Shown: positions 1 through 10,859 of the stretch, piece after piece
Position numbering within the stretch: position 1 is the stretch's first letter
Layout: each line of letters opens with the position of its first letter
Notes under the pieces: generated by a model
What the model saw: only the letters and a program-made list of their open reading frames with translations
Databases searched by the model: none
What the model was told of the DNA's origin: nothing
DNA from: Diphasiastrum complanatum
Lineage: Eukaryota; Streptophyta; Lycopodiopsida; Lycopodiales; Lycopodiaceae
Assembly: GCA_029204225.1 (NCBI GenBank)
Contig: CM055104.1
Span: 27,009,253 to 27,073,252, forward strand
Length of the DNA: 64,000 nucleotides
Direction of reading: 5' to 3'
Program-made: the position numbers and the translations under genes

Positions 1-156
1 ACTAGTGTACATCCTTTGGTGAAGACACTTATTACTGACATTTCAAGGATTTAAATATATTCTCATATATTATCTTTCCATAAGGATCTAAATATTTGTC
101 ATTGATGGATCATAAATGGATACTAACTTATTGTCAAAGGATTATAAGAGAATTCA

Positions 157-979
157 ATGTTTTTGTTTCTCTTCTCCCTCGCGCACAAGTCTGATATTCA
201 AGTTATTTTGATGGCCTCTTCCTCAGGATCCTCACGAGATTCAGACTTGAGTTCATTTTCTAGTGATTTTGGGAATACTGAAAACCTGGACTACTTCCAC
301 AGCCTATTCAGGCCATATCTACATGTTTTCAGGACTGCACAACCGAATTTTGATGTTTTTTATCAACATTATGTGAGATTCAGAGATATACTTAGTAAGC
401 ATGTTTTCTCCATAGGTTCACTCCAGTACATGCATTATACTGATTTGGTTCATTTCTTCCCAACTTTCAGACATAGACTGGATAGAATGTTCACTAAATT
501 GTTTGATTTTTTCAAAAGCAGTTCACTGTGTCCTTATTGCAACAAGAAATGTCGATTGGTTGAATATCAGAGTGGTTTTGTACTTTTCTTGTTAGTTCAG
601 ATCCCAGATGATGATGAAATTTCTGTTGTTGACCCTCCTTTTGCATCATCCTCCGTTCAGTCAGCTATTAAGGATATTAGTCACTTTCTTATCGACACTC
701 ATTATAATGGCAGTTAAAGCTTTATCATTTTACCTAGGAGGACAAAAATTTGTAAAGACAAATAAGATCATTTTTGTCAAAAGATCTTATGTTTTGAACA
801 TTTTAGGCTTTACTGATGGGAATGTTCCTTTAAGGAACTCCCATTATTCATTGTATTCCACTTATATTGAGCTTAGTGGAAATAAAGATAATGCACATCT
901 ATTAGATGCATACGCTAGCAGAGAATTTCTTCATGACAATATTGCCATAGAATCTGACACAAGATCTGATGATGAATAG
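157..979 (+). pseudogene. Unassigned ORF in two overlapping frames, Cys-motif protein, possibly a transposon accessory gene
   Basis: I do not recognise this protein. The first frame runs from 157 to 717 (186 codons); an in-frame Met at 211 opening MASSSGSSRDSD is the likelier start because the residues before it look like read-through of an AT-rich leader. The second frame picks up near 707 with MAVKALSFYLGG and runs to 979, ending in an acidic tail (SDTRSDDE). The two pieces read best as one protein of about 250 residues broken by a single frameshift between 700 and 717. The N-terminus is Ser-rich, the middle is aromatic and His-rich, and one CPYC motif with a further Cys (CPYCNKKC) could bind zinc. 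It ends about 150 bp from the stop codon of the convergent transposase-like gene at 1132-3838, so it may be a second gene of the same transposon; that link is inference from position only. Confidence 0.35.
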
Positions 980-1131
980 TTGACACTTTGTATAATGGTA
1001 TAATACAATCAATACATTTACATTGAGTATTTCTCCTTTCTTGTTCAATGAATTTGCAAAGCAATTCTGAAAATGTCATGATTTGATGGCAATGATAATC
1101 TTCTACTCAACAATCATCTAATTTTCTCTTC

Positions 1132-3838
1132 CTATGTGAACTTGCATGCTTTTCTAAACTCATTGTATTGTGTGGACTTTGTTATATGTCGAATCTGAAC
1201 TCTGCAGTAGAACCACTGAAACAATTGACAAATGTAGTTTTGTTTTTCATTGGTTCCTCCATGTTGTGTATTTCGATGAAATGCTGCTCGTGCTTGCCTG
1301 TGTGACTTCTCCATCCCTTGTGATGACCATACACTCAAGCTTCCATACGTATTTACAAAAAACATTGTATGATCTCTTAGTATGTGCTGCATATGTCAAA
1401 ATCATAATATTAGTCTTATGTTTGGATCTAAATATATATGAAAATTTGAAAGCATTTTAAGAATTTAATACTAACCGTGTAATGAGTGATGTGATCATCT
1501 CCCCATGCTTTTGATACTGCATTAACAAACTCAACACAAGTCCTTTGGACAGCTTTCTTATCAATATTAGAGTATTTTTCTTTCTTAAAATAGCAATCAT
1601 ACTATCAAGCTTTTTCCATATATCAACTTTTAGTACTCTGGTTTTGCCGTCTTTCTCGAAGTCCTGAGTGGCAGCAATAATATTTGTCTAGACTAAGTGT
1701 TGAGTATTAGAAGCCCTACTAGTATGATTTGATAGGAAACGACGTGCTTTTGCTCCTCCTATGTTTGGCTTAGTTGGCATGTTCCCATTCTTTCCTGAAA
1801 GCTTTTCATCTTTTTGAATTTTGACATGTCCTTTATGGAGTCCTGCTTTTGATCAAACATCTTCTAATCGAGAGATAGCTTCCTTTGCTAATGATGTTGG
1901 CTTAGTATTCCAAGCAAAAACTATATGAAGATAAATGATGTTTTCTATTAATCTAACTTCTGCATGAAGAGTGCAAACATGCACATTTTTTAAGGGGATA
2001 GGCAGCACAGGCTTCCAGTTTGGATCTGCATATTCTCTAGTAATTCTTGTACTCCTAGTTAGATCTTTTGCCATTTTCATGCAGTACAAACAAGGGTGTT
2101 TTGTTGTAGCATCATGAGAGACATTATACATACATTTCAATGTTTTCAAATCACCTGCTAAGTGCCATTCAACATTGAAGTCTCCAACTCCTGGAACATT
2201 GAGAACTCCTCCATCCATATGGTCCTTGATGATCCTAGGATAAGATGTCCTTGAGAATATCCTTGATAATATATCATGATCCTCTTTTAGCACCTGTCCA
2301 AAAAAAATTAATCAGACTTAATTTACAATGTATTAATACTATTCAATGAATGTAATGTAATAATGAGGCTAGTTACCCGAAATGCTGCCAACCACCATAT
2401 ATCATTTTCTGACTAGACACTGAATCTGAAATCTTCTTGGTTCTCTGTTTGTGATAGAGCACCATTCATGAGAGTTATACTAACTCTCTCCATCTTCTGC
2501 CCTTTCACAATTTCTGACTCATCTAACTTAAGTACTATGATTATTTTGCCATTCACCTTTTTATAGGTTATATCATAGAATGTGATGATGTATCTCAGCA
2601 AGGAATTTAGATCAACAAATAAATTATTTGATGAATTATAGAATATCGATCTTCCATAAGTTTCATACACCTCCTCAATATGAAATGGAGTTCCAGTGAT
2701 CTTATGCATACTTATGTTTAATGTATCCTTCTCTTTCTTCAAGTGATATGTCCTAGGGATTGGTACTTTTCTAATTTGAACTTGCTTAAAAGCTTCTCTA
2801 ATTAGTTTAAATATTGTTGCATATGCTTCCCTGCTAATACCCGCAAAATCACAAGCACCCTGGACTATAGTCTTATCTAAAAAATTTTGAATGTCCACCA
2901 TCAAAGACTTTGCAATTTTACACTTTATATTTGAAATCCTATTGTTCATCATGATACGCTCAGTGGATTTGCAAGTCAGTATTGTGTCCAATGACATTCC
3001 TAGTGAAGCATTGTCTTTGATATTCCGAGGAGCTACTAATGCAGATCTGCAAAAAAAATAGATAGTTAACAGAATATCACCATCGCTGAAATTAAATCCA
3101 AATGTCATTGAAAAACTTACAAAAATCAGAATATGCTTACTTGAATGCACGGATCCTTCTATTTCGATAACCTCCTTTTGAAAGCGTTTGAATATCCTTG
3201 TAACTTTTTCACTTTCGCTTCTTACTTTCAGCCTTCTTCTTTGCCAAATCCACATCCTTCAATAATTGTAAGTTTTCAATACGAATAGATTGTAAGACTG
3301 ATTGCATTTGCTCTAGTTCTGATTTGATATTGGTTGTTATCTTCTGTAATGATTCATTATTTTTTTTAAGTTGTTCATTTTCTTCTAATGTCTTTTGGAG
3401 ATGACAATCTCTATTCTGACAATAAGAGGATATCCGAATTAACTCACCTTCTAAAAAGTGAACTTTATTCATATAAAGTTGTTTTCCATGGTTCTGCAAT
3501 CTTTCACAATATCCTAGTAATCCACTATGTCCATTGCATATCCATGTAACTAAATGAGTTATTGAAGAGAACGTGGGATGTGTCAAAGTGCTTGGATCTT
3601 GTGGATATAATGTTCCATCTATCTACAAATCCAAGTTTTTTTTTCCTTCTGCCCTATAACGAGAACGATCCTCAGTAGATATTTGAATTCCTTTGCCTCC
3701 TCTTATCTGCAAAGGTGCCAAATCAATAGGGATATCCACATGTAGATGATACAATGTCATCATTAAAAAAAATAATAGAGTAATCAGTTGCATCAAAGTA
3801 CTATGACCAGATTCTATGAAGCAAAGCAAAGTACTCAT
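1132..3838 (-). pseudogene. Broken multi-exon DDE/E transposase-like gene of an unassigned family
   Basis: Reading the minus strand from 3838 downwards gives a short N-terminal part, a coiled coil (about 3450-3210, many Glu/Lys/Leu heptads), and a catalytic-looking core. The core shows a Asp in KLDESEIVKG (codon near 2521-2523), a second Asp in HLAGDLKTLKCMY (2150-2152) followed by a CLYC zinc pair, and near the C-terminus a Glu in SSQGMEKSHRQAR (1309-1311). The same order (Asp, GD plus C-x2-C, then GQG-x-E-K) occurs in a family of uncharacterised RNase H-like proteins I know from animals; assignment to that family is from memory and unverified. Good introns exist at 2376-2294 (phase 0) and 1475-1387 (phase 0), with another between about 3225/3140 and 3047. 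It is broken by stops at 3623, 2413, 1853 and about 1690, and by a frameshift near 1565. Its likely role was cut-and-paste transposition. Confidence 0.5.
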
Positions 3839-3908
3839 CTTTGATTATATTATATACTATGTACGATCAATCCAAACTCCATGCTTGTATAGGGTTTACA
3901 CTTACTTA

Positions 3909-4849
3909 TCAAACAAGCATGAACTTAACATCAAGTCCCTTGTCAATCATTTGACTAACACTAATAAAGTTCTTAGTGATTGAAGGAATGTACAATACAT
4001 TTTCAAGATTAGCTTTCCTATTTGTTGAAAGAGAAATAGGAATTGTGCCTATGCCTTTGATGTCACATTGACCATCATTTGAAGTATAGATGATGTTGCT
4101 CTCTCCCTCATAAGACAATAAGGATGAAAAATATTCCTTATGTATTGTCATGTGAGATGAGGCTCCACTATCAATCCACCAAGGATCATGCCCATCTGTG
4201 CAAGTAAACTTGAAGTCATAACAAGAGATTCAGAAATGCTATCCTCTTCTTCATCTATTGCTAGATTTCCTTGCCTCTCACCTTGCTCTCTTTTCTTCTT
4301 ATGACATTCATTAGCAAAATGACCTTTTATCCCACAATAAAAGCACTTGAACTTTGACTTATCTTTCTTTCTAAAAGAAGTAGAAGAGGAGGAAGAAGAG
4401 TGATCATCATGATCCAAGTTACCACCTTTGGACCATTTCCCTTTGCCTTTACCTTTGCCTTTGACTTTGCCTTTTGTGAAGAAAGCCTCTTCACCTCCAT
4501 CTTGCAAGGATGCACCATCAAGCTTTGATTGCAACCTATGTTCTTCAGCCAATAAGATTTCTTGAACTGTGGGTGGTCTCTCTTCAGTTCCTGCAACTAT
4601 GTCCATGAGTTCATTCAACTCGAGTAAGGATTCGATATACTTACAATTACATTTTTGATGATCATGAGGATTGATATCATGTACTTTGATTTCTGAATGC
4701 ATATATACATGTTGTACTAAGACTTCTGATATAGATTGACCTCCCGAGGTAGTCTTAAACTTCAAACATTTTGCTTTCCAATAAGATTTGTAAGTCATTT
4801 TTGCTCTTTTCTTTTGTCGAAAATTGCCCTTTGATGATGGATGCAGCAA
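3909..4849 (-). pseudogene. Ty1/copia gag-protease fragment
   Basis: On the minus strand 4849-4148 encodes a Lys/Gly-rich gag tail with a CCHC zinc knuckle (CFYCGIKGHFANEC) that would bind genomic RNA in the virus-like particle. The aspartic protease follows one frame over: WWIDSGASSHM carries the catalytic Asp-Ser-Gly and lies across 4145-4190, continuing in 4151-3909 with VLYIPSITKNFISVSQ. A one-base frameshift near 4200 separates the two. The fragment lacks the rest of pol and both LTRs. The 5' portion (4620-4720) contains a decayed gag block that is shared with the fragment at 35.1-35.3 kb, including a 25-bp identical stretch (4658-4682 and 35245-35269). Its neighbour at 5.3 kb is a copia piece in the opposite orientation, so the two are separate insertions or a rearranged one. 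Confidence 0.8.
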
Positions 4850-5325
4850 TACCCATAAATTCTTCGTATATTTTGTTGGCTTCTAGTTATTAGCTTCATC
4901 TTTCTCATTGTAAAGAATCACAGAATCGATTGTAGATCTGGGTCTCCTTGCCATTGCTATTTTCAAAGCTTGGGTGCCAAAAATCTCTCTAATATGATAC
5001 TTAATTTCAATTTTTTGTATCACATTTAATCTAATGTGAATGCCAACATAGTCGCAGTTACTACGTATACCATATTCTATGTAACTGTACATACTGTATT
5101 TCTATAACTGTAACTAGTATAGTTAGAAAAATTCATTATACTAACTAGCAAAGTCAAGTAAATTTAACTTGAGGTATTGACGTCGGGCAGATTAGCACGT
5201 GTCGGGCAGGAAGAAGAAACCAATGGGATACGTCCATGCTGCCTGCTTTTTTATTTCTCAGTTAATTTGAACTACGTTACGTAGATTTCAAATCTGTGCA
5301 TTTTCATTGGGCCTGGTGACGGTTG
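4850..5325. other. AT-rich spacer with promoter-like words
   Basis: No gene is visible. The stretch separates two oppositely oriented copia fragments. It contains a near-perfect inverted pair around 5113-5150 (ACTAGTATAGTTAG and its relatives) and a short GC-richer block at 5178-5210 where GTCGGGCAG occurs twice around a G-box-like CACGTG. These could be remnants of a retroelement LTR promoter, but there is no second copy in the window to confirm that. Confidence 0.3.
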
Positions 5326-7206
5326 AAACTAAAGAAAAAAATTAAAAGTATCTTTACAAAGGGTCTTTTTGATATTGAGAACTCCTCTAATGTTGTGCCT
5401 TGTCCAAATCTCATAGACTTGCTTACACTAGATCTACTTCTAGATCTAAAGAAGCTTTTCACCTTGTGCATTCAGATCTTCATTATTTTAGTACAACTAG
5501 CAATGGTGGGGCAAAAATATATGCAACTTTTATTGATGACTTTAGTAGGTATACTTGGGTCTATCTTCTTAAAACCAAGGATGAAGTGTTTGCTGCATTT
5601 GTCAAGTTTAAGAATGAAGTGGAAAATCAATTCAATACAAAGATCAAATGCTTGAGATCAGTTAATGGAGGGGAATACACTTCAAATAAGTTCAAATATT
5701 TTTGCATAGCACATGGGATTAAGAGGGAGTACTCTAGTCTCAGGACTCCACAACATAATGGAGTGGCAGAAAGGAAGAATAGAACCCTTTGTGAATGTGC
5801 CAAGGCAATGAGACTACATGCTAATCTTGCTAAGTCCAATTGGGGGGAAGCTTTAGCATGTGCTAACTATCTTTGTAATAGGAGGACAAGTGCTTCTCCC
5901 TTTGAGGTCCTCTATGGTAGGAGGCCGAGTGTCAACATTGTAGGATCTTTGGTTGTACTTGTTTTGTCAACATCACTCTTGATGATAGAACTAAAGAAGA
6001 TCCTTCATCAAAGAAGGGTGTGTTTGTTGGCTATAGTGAAGTAAGCAAGGCTTACAAAGTGTACATTCCTTCTACAAATAACGTTTTCATAAGTAGGGAT
6101 GTCATCTTTCATGAAGAGAATGTTTCTAATGTTGTCAATGTTGATGATGATGCTGATGTGCCTAGTAATCATCATGATGTGCAAGATGTCTTGGATGAAG
6201 GTGGAGATGCCACTCCAAAGCAACCTTCAAGGAGGACTCAAAGGCAAAGGACTAAGCCATCAAGGCTAAACTATGATGAAAAAGGAAAGCAAGTGGTGGA
6301 GAACTATAAATTTGCTTTTCTTACCTCTTTTGATGAACCAACTTGTGTAGGTGAGGCGATTCAAAAGGAAAAATGGATCCAAGCCATGGATCATGAGCAT
6401 CAAGCACTCATCAAGAACAACACTTGGAGGTTGGTAGAACTTCCAAAAGGCAAGAAGGCAATTGGGTGTAAGTGGATCTTCAAGATCAAGACAAAAGAAG
6501 ATGGATCAATTAAAAGGTACAAGGCAAGATTGGTGGCAAAAGGGTATGCTCAAGAGTATGGCATTGACTATGATGAGACCTTTGCACCCGTGGCAAAGAT
6601 GGTAACAATTCGAACACTTATCTCTCTTGCAATTCTTTATGGTTGGGACATGTGGCAAATGGATGTTTCTAATGCTTTCTTGAATGTTGACCTTGAAGAG
6701 GAAATCTACATGGAGCAACCCGAGGGCTACGTTTCACATGATGAGCCTAATCATGTGTGTTTCCTACAAAAGAGCTTGTATGGGCTTAACAAGCACCAAG
6801 AAGTTGGTATGCTAAGCTCAATTCCTTCCTACTCTCTCAAAACTTCATCATGAGTGAGTATGATCATTCTCTCTACTTTAGATTGAATGATAATGGTGAC
6901 ATCACTTTGCTTTTGATCTATGTTGATGACATAATCTTAAGTGGTGATAGCAATGAAGATATAAATGACATCAAGATGGCACTTAGAAGTAAGTTTGAGA
7001 TACAAGATCTTGGTAAGCTTCACTATATCTTAGGAATAGAGATTGTTAGGACTTCTAATTCTACTTTCATTTGTCAAGAGAAGTATTCTAACTCTATTCT
7101 AAAAGGATTTCATATGGAAAATTGCAAAGTAGTTTCTACTCCTATGGAATCAAATGTAAACCTATCTACAAGAGGTAATGAAAGATCCTTCAAGAACATT
7201 ACTTGA
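5326..7206 (+). pseudogene. Ty1/copia integrase-reverse transcriptase fragment
   Basis: This is the middle of a copia polyprotein, cut at both ends. It begins at the end of the GAG-pre-integrase zinc region, then gives the integrase core: HSDLH with the first catalytic Asp, FIDDFSRYTW, and NGVAERKNRT with the catalytic Glu. The second catalytic Asp, normally in a DNGGE motif, reads VNGGE (about 5660-5675), so the integrase is inactive. A frameshift near 5940 leads into the linker and reverse transcriptase (6020-6795), with CKWIFKIKTK and QMDVSNAFLN. A second frameshift near 6795 shifts to 6800-7206, which has the polymerase motif YVDD (about 6919). The RNase H domain is missing. The family matches the fragments at 13.8 kb and 41.8 kb (shared motif VGYSEVSKAYKVYIPSTN). 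Confidence 0.85.
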
Positions 7207-7710
7207 GTACTTGTTTGATATTTGTAGTCAAACTAAGGATAAAGATTTATCAGGTAAATGTTGAAAGTTAAATAATGGTTCTTGATTTTCCTTTCCTATT
7301 CTAAGAATAGAACATGTTCAAGGAGGGAAGAATGTTACATCCATGAGCTATATATGGGATTCGACTTGATCCTAGACCTGGATACCTTGTACTTCAATAT
7401 GCAAGATTATTGGTTGCGCCTCATTATTCTGAACTAGGCCAAAAATGTAATTAATAATTTTGTGAGGACCTAGTCAAACATATTGTGGAGCTATTGCATG
7501 GGTTAGGACGACTATTGACATGGTGTAGAGAATTAATAGTAATTAACTGGATTTACGAGAATATTGTATGCAGGTAAAGCAAGGGCTATTTCATCTAGGG
7601 GAAACTCACCCTACTCCCATTCTTGTTGTGTGACTCATTGCCAAGTTAATCTTTCTACATTTGCATCCTATTCCGTAGCACGGGGGAGATGCTATTGGAG
7701 ATTGATTCAT
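7203..7710 (+). mobile_element. LTR-retrotransposon 3' end and LTR start, repeat copy A
   Basis: About 500 bp here are similar throughout to 62510-63020. Both copies have a purine-rich tract (TTCAAGGAGGGAAGAA, 7317-7332) directly followed by TG (7333, TGTTACATCC), which is the normal arrangement of polypurine tract and 3' LTR start. The internal 3' end would therefore be 7203-7332 and the LTR would begin at 7333. No protein of this element remains. The LTR end is not evident, so the right limit is where similarity to the other copy fades. Confidence 0.5.
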
Positions 7711-8229
7711 TGGAACTTCACTTTCTGGAGTTTACGAAGACACCCCAATCTTCTATAGTCGTAACTTTTTAGCCAAAAATTGGCAAGCAATTCAGATTTT
7801 TTTGCAAGGAGCAAGCATATTGAAATTGCACACCATTTTTTTTCTACTATATTTTAGCTAATATTGATAACTATGGATGGTTTTCAAGCTCTGTTACTTT
7901 CAAGGAAGTTTACAATCGCTTCTGCCAGCATCACACTATTGAGTTCAATGATAAGTTTACATTTCTATAGTCACAATCCATGGGTTTAATGCACTTCCAT
8001 TTGTCTTTAGCGTTTGATTTTTAGAAATGAACCTTTACTGGTCATTTTATGTTAGTGACACTAATCATCATTTTTTATGAGAAATGTTGCCTCTGTTGAA
8101 TGCAATCGCTCTTTTGGATTACAAAGTCAATCAATCTCTCTGTATAATTGATGACCTAGGCTTGTTGATCTTCATCACTAGATGCCACATGGAACTTTTA
8201 GTATAACGGTTATATTACCTACAGGCTAC

Positions 8230-8343
8230 CGCACTTAGTAATGCTTCTTGGTTTCCAAGGGGAGGCTCGAACCTGGGACCAAAGAAACTTTGGATGCCAA
8301 GCTAACCAGTTGAGCCAACCCCGTTGGGTCGCACTTAGTAATG
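8230..8343. repeat. 14-bp target-site duplication flanking the SINE
   Basis: The sequence CGCACTTAGTAATG is present at 8230-8243 and again at 8330-8343 without a mismatch, and the bases outside it differ. This pins the two ends of the inserted SINE. Confidence 0.8.
8244..8329 (-). mobile_element. tRNA-derived SINE, 86 bp, complete
   Basis: Read on the minus strand, the unit carries RNA polymerase III box A (TGGCTCAACTGG, complement of 8306-8317) and box B (GGTTCGAGCC, complement of 8264-8273) at tRNA-like spacing. It is bounded by a perfect 14-bp direct repeat, CGCACTTAGTAATG, at 8230-8243 and 8330-8343. This is the target-site duplication expected of LINE-driven retroposition. The body is almost entirely the tRNA-related head, which is unusually short for a plant SINE. 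It lacks the clover-leaf pairing and clean ends expected of a working tRNA gene, so I call it a SINE. Confidence 0.75.
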
Positions 8344-8590
8344 GCACTGGCGTATTTAAAAGAGTTTTCTTTTAGTTATTAAAATTCAAAATTTTAGGTT
8401 TGAAAGAAATTTTTTTGTAAGATTTGTTATGAAACCAACAAAGAGAGGTCCTCATCTATGCTTTGCATGTGTGAATGAATGAATGATGTGATGTTATTAC
8501 ATAAGTTGTATTTTTTGTGTATGATGTTTGTTACAAGCACTTGTGCACTTCGATAAGTGTTTCCATGTGAGCTCTTTATGCATCTAAAAT

Positions 8591-10135
8591 TCACATCCTT
8601 ACACTTTGAGAGTCAGACTTCACACCAAAGCTCCTTTCATTGAAAAAACATGAGCTGAGCTCAATTTCCAAAAATTGCCACCTATGATGATGGAGGTAAG
8701 GTACTACATTGCCTTTCACCCTTGAGAGCCATCCTCCATAACAATGTTCATATGGTGTGTTTGCAGCTCCTGCTGCTGCTGCTGCAGAAGAACAACAGGG
8801 AGAACCAGTGAAGCTATCATTCTTCTTATACAGATTGCTGCCGACGCCATCCGGAAGCGAATTCAATATTGGCAGCTGCATGATTATGTTCAACGCATGA
8901 TGATGACCATGCCCCAAGATTTTTGTAGATTCTGAAGAACAAGTGCCAAAAGACGTTTGAAGGCGCTGTTTTGCTTTAGCGAGGTTTGATACTGTGGTTG
9001 CTTCAGCATCCCTTATTTCATCACAAGCTCCAGTGATGAGATTAACGATGTATGTCTTACCAACAGTATGCTTACATCTCTTGCTCTCTGCGTCGCTGCT
9101 GCTCCAGCTGCCACTCTTACTGCATTTCAAGTTCTTGCAGTTTTTTAAGTTGGATGTAACTGCATGCAGGTACAATAAATTAGAAGAATCCCCTTTGGGG
9201 ATTTTGGCGGAGAGTAATTCTGATCTCAAGGAAGCGTATCCCTTATTGTCACCAATATCCACATTGCAGATGCATTCTGTGCTAGACTTCTTATCATCTT
9301 TCTGCCCTGATGTAGCCGTACCGCGGAAAGCCAATTCGTCCAAGAAATTCGTCTTCTCTGCATTGCACCTTGATATTTTGGATGCGGGATCTAAAACCAG
9401 GTGATGTGGAACCCTATTCTTTTCCGAACCGAGAAGACTATCAGCTTTGTGGACAGGCCGGCCTCTGAGGCTACCATCCATATTGCAGCTACATTCATCA
9501 GGAGGATTTGTGTCATTTTTGCCATTGAAAATCAGTTGTGTATAAGAAAAACTGCTATTGCCTCTTGGTGACAATCCAGATGAGCTTTGATTTTCATGCA
9601 ATCGAGCTTGAAGATTGAAGTTCATCAGCTCTGCATGCGAACCTCTAGGGTTTTCCTGTTTTCCTGTTGCATGCTTTTGCTTCACATACACCTCCTCATC
9701 GCAGTCAGGACAAGGGGCTTTGCCAGACATATTCTCAATCATGCTAAACTCTTGCTCTTTAACCTGTCCGACAATCATAGGATATGAATTTTTCTTGAGT
9801 ACTGTTGACACATCAATTTGCATGATGGGTGTGGATGTGGATGTACACATGATTGCAGTGCTTCTTCTTGATAAGAGTATATTGTCTATCTGTCTGTACC
9901 GATATAGAGAGAAGCAGCAGGCGAAGTGAGCTGATTACTTACCCACCAACAGGCAGACTTGTATTCCTGCCACCTGAAATAAAGTTTCATCCGCTTGACT
10001 CCAGCAGCAGCAGGAGGAGAAAAAATGGATGGCTACTTCAAGAAATGTATCTGATGACGATGATGATATGGCTTGGTGGGGTATGCTCTCCTCTTTGTCT
10101 TTGCCTTGATCCAAACAATATTCAGCTCCGCTCAT
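8591..10135 (-). CDS. Hypothetical two-exon plant protein, Cys-rich motifs
   Basis: This is the only locus that looks like a normal host gene; I do not recognise its product. Exon 1 starts at the ATG at 10135 (MSGAEYCLDQGKDKEES) and ends at 9943 with a strong donor GTAAGT. An acceptor at 9803-9802 restores the frame (phase 1), and exon 2 runs from 9801 to the stop at 8591. That gives about 467 residues. A 419-codon frame starting inside the intron at 9850 is the alternative if exon 1 is not used. Visible features are a CPDCDEE motif, two similar C-x-C-N elements (ECSCNMDG and ECICNVDIGD), a Ser/Lys-rich middle, an alanine run (SSAAAAAGAA) and a His-rich C-terminus. No membrane segment or catalytic motif is evident. 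Pyrimidine-rich promoter DNA lies directly upstream. The absence of stops over 400 codons and of transposon similarity argues for a real gene. Confidence 0.6.
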
Positions 10136-10139
10136 TCCC

Positions 10140-10330
10140 GACGATGATGATGCGAGGCGAGGCGAGGCGAGAGGACATGTGAGAAATAAAATGAGCAGGA
10201 GTATTTTATTTGAGCGTGGCGAGGCGAGGCGAGAGGAGAGCAGAGGAGTGAGGCAACGCGAAGCAAAGCAGAGCAGACGTGAGAAATAAAATGAGGAGGA
10301 GTATTTTATATGAGTTACATTACATAATAT
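10140..10330 (-). promoter_or_regulatory. Candidate core promoter with a tandem duplication
   Basis: On the minus strand, just upstream of the ATG at 10135, a block of about 100 bp is duplicated. Each copy has a TATA-like TATAAAATACT or AAATAAAATACT (near 10308 and 10207) followed by a CT-rich leader containing CTCGCCTCGCC repeats. On the plus strand the same block reads GTGAGAAATAAAATGAG near 10180 and near 10281. TATA plus a pyrimidine patch is typical of plant core promoters. The duplication gives two possible transcription starts. Confidence 0.45.
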
Positions 10331-10404
10331 TAAACCACGTGCGAATTCAAAAGCAGGAGCAATTTTGAGATTTAAGTTTTTTTTTTGTTGTTGTCCTCAA
10401 TATC

Positions 10405-10855
10405 CAGAGAGTTGTAGACCATGTGACAAGCTAGGTGCAAACTCAATTCTGTGAAATGACGTCTAGAGGGCATTGCCCAAGTATTGTTGTATATAACCGA
10501 TCATTAGTTTCCCAAAAAAAAAATTTCACCTTTCTTCTGGTTTATCAAGAAGACCCTTGATCTTGTCTTCACCTTGCTTTTGTTGTGTAATTGGCTAACT
10601 TGCGGAATTGACACAGGAACCTAAGCAAACGAGTACCAACCACGGACATAAAATCATTCTATCAAAACAAACGACACGAATGATGAGAAATTGAGAGAAG
10701 AGAACAATTGCATTTTGTATTTTCGTTATAAGTGAGTTGACCATGTGAAAAGCTAGGTGCAAGCTCAATTCTGCGAAATGATATCTAGAAGGCATTGCCC
10801 AAAAAGCGTTGTATATAACTGACCACTACTTGCCCAAAAAAAAATTTCATGTTTC
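10405..10855 (+). repeat. Pair of ~120-bp direct repeats
   Basis: The block at about 10416-10535 (GACCATGTGACAAGCTAGGT ... CCCAAAAAAA) recurs at about 10737-10853 (GACCATGTGAAAAGCTAGGT ...) with scattered mismatches, some 320 bp apart. No coding potential is seen. It may be a local duplication or two ends of a small non-autonomous element; no target duplication was found. Confidence 0.55.
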
Positions 10856-10859
10856 TTGT

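Noticed and set aside
8244-8329. Functional tRNA gene
   Set aside because: Boxes A and B are present but the ends are not a clean tRNA, and a 14-bp target duplication surrounds it, which fits a SINE insertion.
8994-9404. Plus-strand 136-codon frame opposite the host-like gene
   Set aside because: Shadow of the longer minus-strand frame, which has promoter, splice sites and better composition.
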